A model generated the notes under the pieces. The model did no database searches. It was given only the letters and a program-made list of their open reading frames with translations, and had not been told where the DNA came from. Below are positions 6,101 to 7,984 of a stretch of 7,984 bases of DNA, piece after piece. Both the position numbers and the translations under genes were made by a program. Source of the stretch: Candidatus Kerfeldbacteria bacterium (GTDB lineage: Bacteria; Patescibacteriota; Patescibacteriia; UBA9570). Location of the stretch: assembly GCA_003512175.1 (NCBI GenBank), contig DOSP01000057.1, positions 1 through 7,984 of the forward strand, given 5' to 3'. Position 1 is the stretch's first letter; every line of letters starts with the position of its first letter.

Positions 6101-7393
6101 ATGCGTCGTTTTTTGCACATCATCTTATTTCAGCTGGCTCGTCTGGTGTTACGTCGACAAAAACCCATCGTGATTGGTATTACGGGGAGTATGGGAAAGA
6201 CATCAGCCAAAGACGCCATCGCCACGGTGCTCAAGAGGAAATTTACTGTTCGCCAGACCCAGGAAAATTACAATAACGAGGTTGGGGTACCACTGACCAT
6301 CATTGGCAGCAATACCGGAGGTCGTAATCCTTTAAAGTGGTGCGTGATTTTTTTAAAAGCTGTGCTCTTTGGACTGTTCAAATTGAATTATCCGCAAGTA
6401 GTAGTGCTTGAGATGGGGGCCGATAAACCCGGCGATATCAAATATCTGACGACCTTGGCTCCAGCCCACATCGGCATTGTGACAATGATCAGCGATATGC
6501 CGGCGCATATGCAATTTTTTCAGGATGTGGATCAGTTAGCCCAGGAAAAATTAGTGATGCTGAAACATTTGAAGAAGGATGATATCGCCATCGCCAATCT
6601 GGATGAACCGTATGTTGCTGACGTTTTACCAAACTTAAAAAGTCGGATGTTTACCATCTCAACCAAACAAGAAGCCGATCTGGCCGCGTTTGATATCGAT
6701 TATGCCCATGATCCCACCAAGTTAATCAATGATCCCACTGTGGATGGCTTGCGCTATAAGTTACGTTACCAAGGGAGTACTGTGCCCGTATTTGTTCCCG
6801 GAGCCATTGGTCAGCCAACGGTGTATAGCACGCTGTTTGCCATCGCCGGTGGGTTACAATTAGGGATGAATTTAGTGGATATTGTCTCCGCTTTGCATGA
6901 TTATCAGGGGCCAAATGGGCGCTTGCGACTTTTGCCAGGCAAGCAACAGAGCGTTTTGCTTGATGATACTTACAATTCTTCACCAACCGCTGCCAAGGCG
7001 GCCTTACAGATTTTGCATGAATTAAAAACGCCTGGTCGCCGGATGGCTGTATTAGGTGTGATGGCTGAATTAGGCAGTTACGCCAAACGATCGCATGCGG
7101 CCATTGGTAGGCATCTAGCTCAATTAGAAATTGATCAATTGATTGCGATTGGTGCTGAAGGCCGTTGGATTGGTGAGGCGGCTATCGAACATGGCTACCC
7201 AGCCAACGCAGTAACCTACGCGGAAACCACTGAGTCTGTGGTAGAGCGCTTACCGGCGCTGTTGCAACCCAATGATATTGTTTTAGTGAAGGGATCACAA
7301 ATTGCACGCTTGGAAAAAGTTGTGCAGGCGTGTTTAGCGCATCCGGAAACTGCTGATCAAGTGTTAGTACGACAACATGGGAAGTGGGTATAA
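6101..7393 (+). CDS. murF: MurF-like UDP-MurNAc-tripeptide--D-Ala-D-Ala ligase
   Basis: Cytoplasmic Mur ligase of 430 residues that should add D-Ala-D-Ala to UDP-MurNAc-tripeptide using ATP. Seen: P-loop GSMGKTS (29-35); NYNNEVGVPLTI (56-67), the MurF form of this loop; VLEMGADKPGDI (102-113); QEK (148-150), whose Lys would be the carbamylated residue; NLDEPYV (166-172); GQPTVYSTLFAIAGG (237-251); GRL (273-275); DDTYNSSP (288-295), the MurF-type DDxYNANP; VLGVMAELG (317-325); and VLVKGSQIARLEKVV (394-408). Together these indicate MurF rather than MurC, D or E. Odd: the P-loop lies near residue 30, whereas canonical MurF has it after a roughly 100-residue UDP-binding domain. Here only a basic-hydrophobic helix precedes it, and another hydrophobic stretch (about 81-98) follows. 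The gene begins 2 bases after the PBP stop with a weak GGGAA five bases upstream, and overlaps the peptidase gene by 17 bases. Confidence 0.9.
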   Translation: MRRFLHIILFQLARLVLRRQKPIVIGITGSMGKTSAKDAIATVLKRKFTVRQTQENYNNEVGVPLTIIGSNTGGRNPLKWCVIFLKAVLFGLFKLNYPQVVVLEMGADKPGDIKYLTTLAPAHIGIVTMISDMPAHMQFFQDVDQLAQEKLVMLKHLKKDDIAIANLDEPYVADVLPNLKSRMFTISTKQEADLAAFDIDYAHDPTKLINDPTVDGLRYKLRYQGSTVPVFVPGAIGQPTVYSTLFAIAGGLQLGMNLVDIVSALHDYQGPNGRLRLLPGKQQSVLLDDTYNSSPTAAKAALQILHELKTPGRRMAVLGVMAELGSYAKRSHAAIGRHLAQLEIDQLIAIGAEGRWIGEAAIEHGYPANAVTYAETTESVVERLPALLQPNDIVLVKGSQIARLEKVVQACLAHPETADQVLVRQHGKWV

Positions 7394-7984
7394 TTTACCG
7401 GCTTGTCGACAAGCGGCACACCTGACCTATGCCGCCTTTTTACGTCTACCACAATTCATCGTTCCAGGAATAACCGAACAGCAACTGGCTTGGCGGATGG
7501 GGCAGCTACTGCGGGCACAGGGTTCCGAGAAGCGCGCCTTTCCAGTGATTGCCGCCTTTGGTTCGAATGCGGCGGAGCCACATCACAAATGTACCAGTCG
7601 TCGCCTAAAGACAGGGGAGATGATTAAAGTGGATGCCGGAGCGGTCTATCGAGATATGCGGGGTGATGTCACCCGAACGTATTTTTTAGGCAAACCAACG
7701 GCTGTATTTACCAAACGATTCAAGGCCGTACTCAAAGCCCAACAATTGGCCTTCAAAAAAATAAAGCCCGGTGTCAGCGGGAATACAGTGGATGCGGCTG
7801 CCAGAGACTATTTACGCCGGCAGAAATTGCACGGACATTTTATTCACAGCCTCGGGCATGGGGTTGGTCGAGCGATTCACCAACCGCCGTTTCTTACTTC
7901 TCGAAGCAAAGGAAAACGTTTATTACAGGTGGGTGAAGTAGTCACCGACGAACCGGGCGTCTACGAAGCGGGTTGGGGTGGGAT
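7377..7984 (+). CDS. M24 family metallopeptidase (Xaa-Pro aminopeptidase-like), 3' end outside window
   Basis: Pita-bread-fold metallopeptidase; 202 residues are visible and the frame is open at the right edge. Seen: an N-terminal helix region resembling the start of the PepP catalytic domain (ACRQAAHLTYAAF, then IVPGITEQQL at 28-37); EPHHKCTSRRLKTGE (67-81); first metal ligand Asp86 in VDAGA; second, Asp97 in GDVTRTY, with the D-x10-D spacing of the family; His161 in LGHGVG; His168 in IHQPP, where the usual following Glu is Gln; and Glu192 in TDEPGVY. The last expected ligand Glu lies beyond the window. The creatinase N-terminal domain of full PepP is absent, so the protein is catalytic domain only, in size between methionine aminopeptidase and PepQ. 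The HH and GHGVG context favours prolidase/PepP over MetAP. ATG 7377 is fixed by an in-frame TAG at 7365-7367; it lies within murF, overlapping by 17 bases, with no Shine-Dalgarno. Confidence 0.9.
   Translation, partial: MGSGYNLPACRQAAHLTYAAFLRLPQFIVPGITEQQLAWRMGQLLRAQGSEKRAFPVIAAFGSNAAEPHHKCTSRRLKTGEMIKVDAGAVYRDMRGDVTRTYFLGKPTAVFTKRFKAVLKAQQLAFKKIKPGVSGNTVDAAARDYLRRQKLHGHFIHSLGHGVGRAIHQPPFLTSRSKGKRLLQVGEVVTDEPGVYEAGWGG

Noticed and set aside
6333..6345. Single AAAGTGG-like sequences within genes (also near 1465 and 7625)
   Set aside because: Each is a lone copy inside coding sequence, often a Lys-Val codon pair; MraZ needs phased tandem repeats.
7389..7394. TATAAT hexamer at the murF stop
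   Set aside because: No acceptable -35 hexamer 16-18 bases upstream, and the gene it would serve starts before it at 7377.
7403..7627. ORF of 74 codons after murF
   Set aside because: It is out of frame with the clear M24 peptidase reading, which starts at 7377 and continues to the window edge.
1..7984. Search for tRNA, rRNA, CRISPR arrays, insertion sequences, riboswitches or integration sites
   Set aside because: None seen by eye: no spaced repeat array, transposase motif or terminal inverted repeats, and almost all of the window is coding.

Overview
The window carries the front half of a bacterial division and cell wall (dcw) cluster, preceded by three compactly packed genes. All recognisable genes lie on the + strand and use standard bacterial stop codons (TAA, TAG and one TGA), so recoding of UGA is not indicated. 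The terse gene order, the many short overlaps, the very short TsaB-like protein, the MurF without its usual N-terminal domain and the HAMP-less multi-pass histidine kinase together suggest a Candidate Phyla Radiation (Patescibacteria) genome. That placement is inferred from protein style only; no rRNA or other decisive marker is present.

Left block (about 1-2499): the 3' part of a short-chain dehydrogenase/reductase cut by the window edge, then a 90-residue TsaB-like remnant starting 1 base after it, then a membrane sensor histidine kinase whose start overlaps the TsaB-like gene by 11 bases. The three look co-transcribed. No response regulator is next to the kinase.

Junction (2500-2640): no convincing terminator is visible. 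It holds a near-consensus sigma-70 type promoter (TTTACA, 17-base spacer, TATAAT), followed at the expected transcription start by three 10-base direct repeats of the form AAAAGTGGNG (the first degenerate). These match the known MraZ-box style of operator and imply that MraZ autoregulates the operon.

Right block (2641-7984): mraZ, rsmH (mraW), a small FtsL-like bitopic coiled-coil protein, a class B penicillin-binding protein (FtsI type), murF, and an M24 metallopeptidase cut by the right edge. From rsmH on, genes overlap or nearly touch (4, 32 and 17 base overlaps, one 2-base gap), so one transcript with translational coupling is likely. Functionally, MraZ controls expression, RsmH methylates 16S rRNA, the FtsL-like protein and the PBP belong to the septal peptidoglycan machine, and MurF finishes the UDP-MurNAc-pentapeptide precursor. 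The peptidase is an unusual passenger at this position.

Nothing here looks like a wholly new system. The items most worth a second look are the MraZ operator laid on its promoter's start site, the mismatch between the best ribosome binding site and the rsmH start, the shortened MurF, the degenerate TsaB-like protein and the peptidase tail of the cluster.
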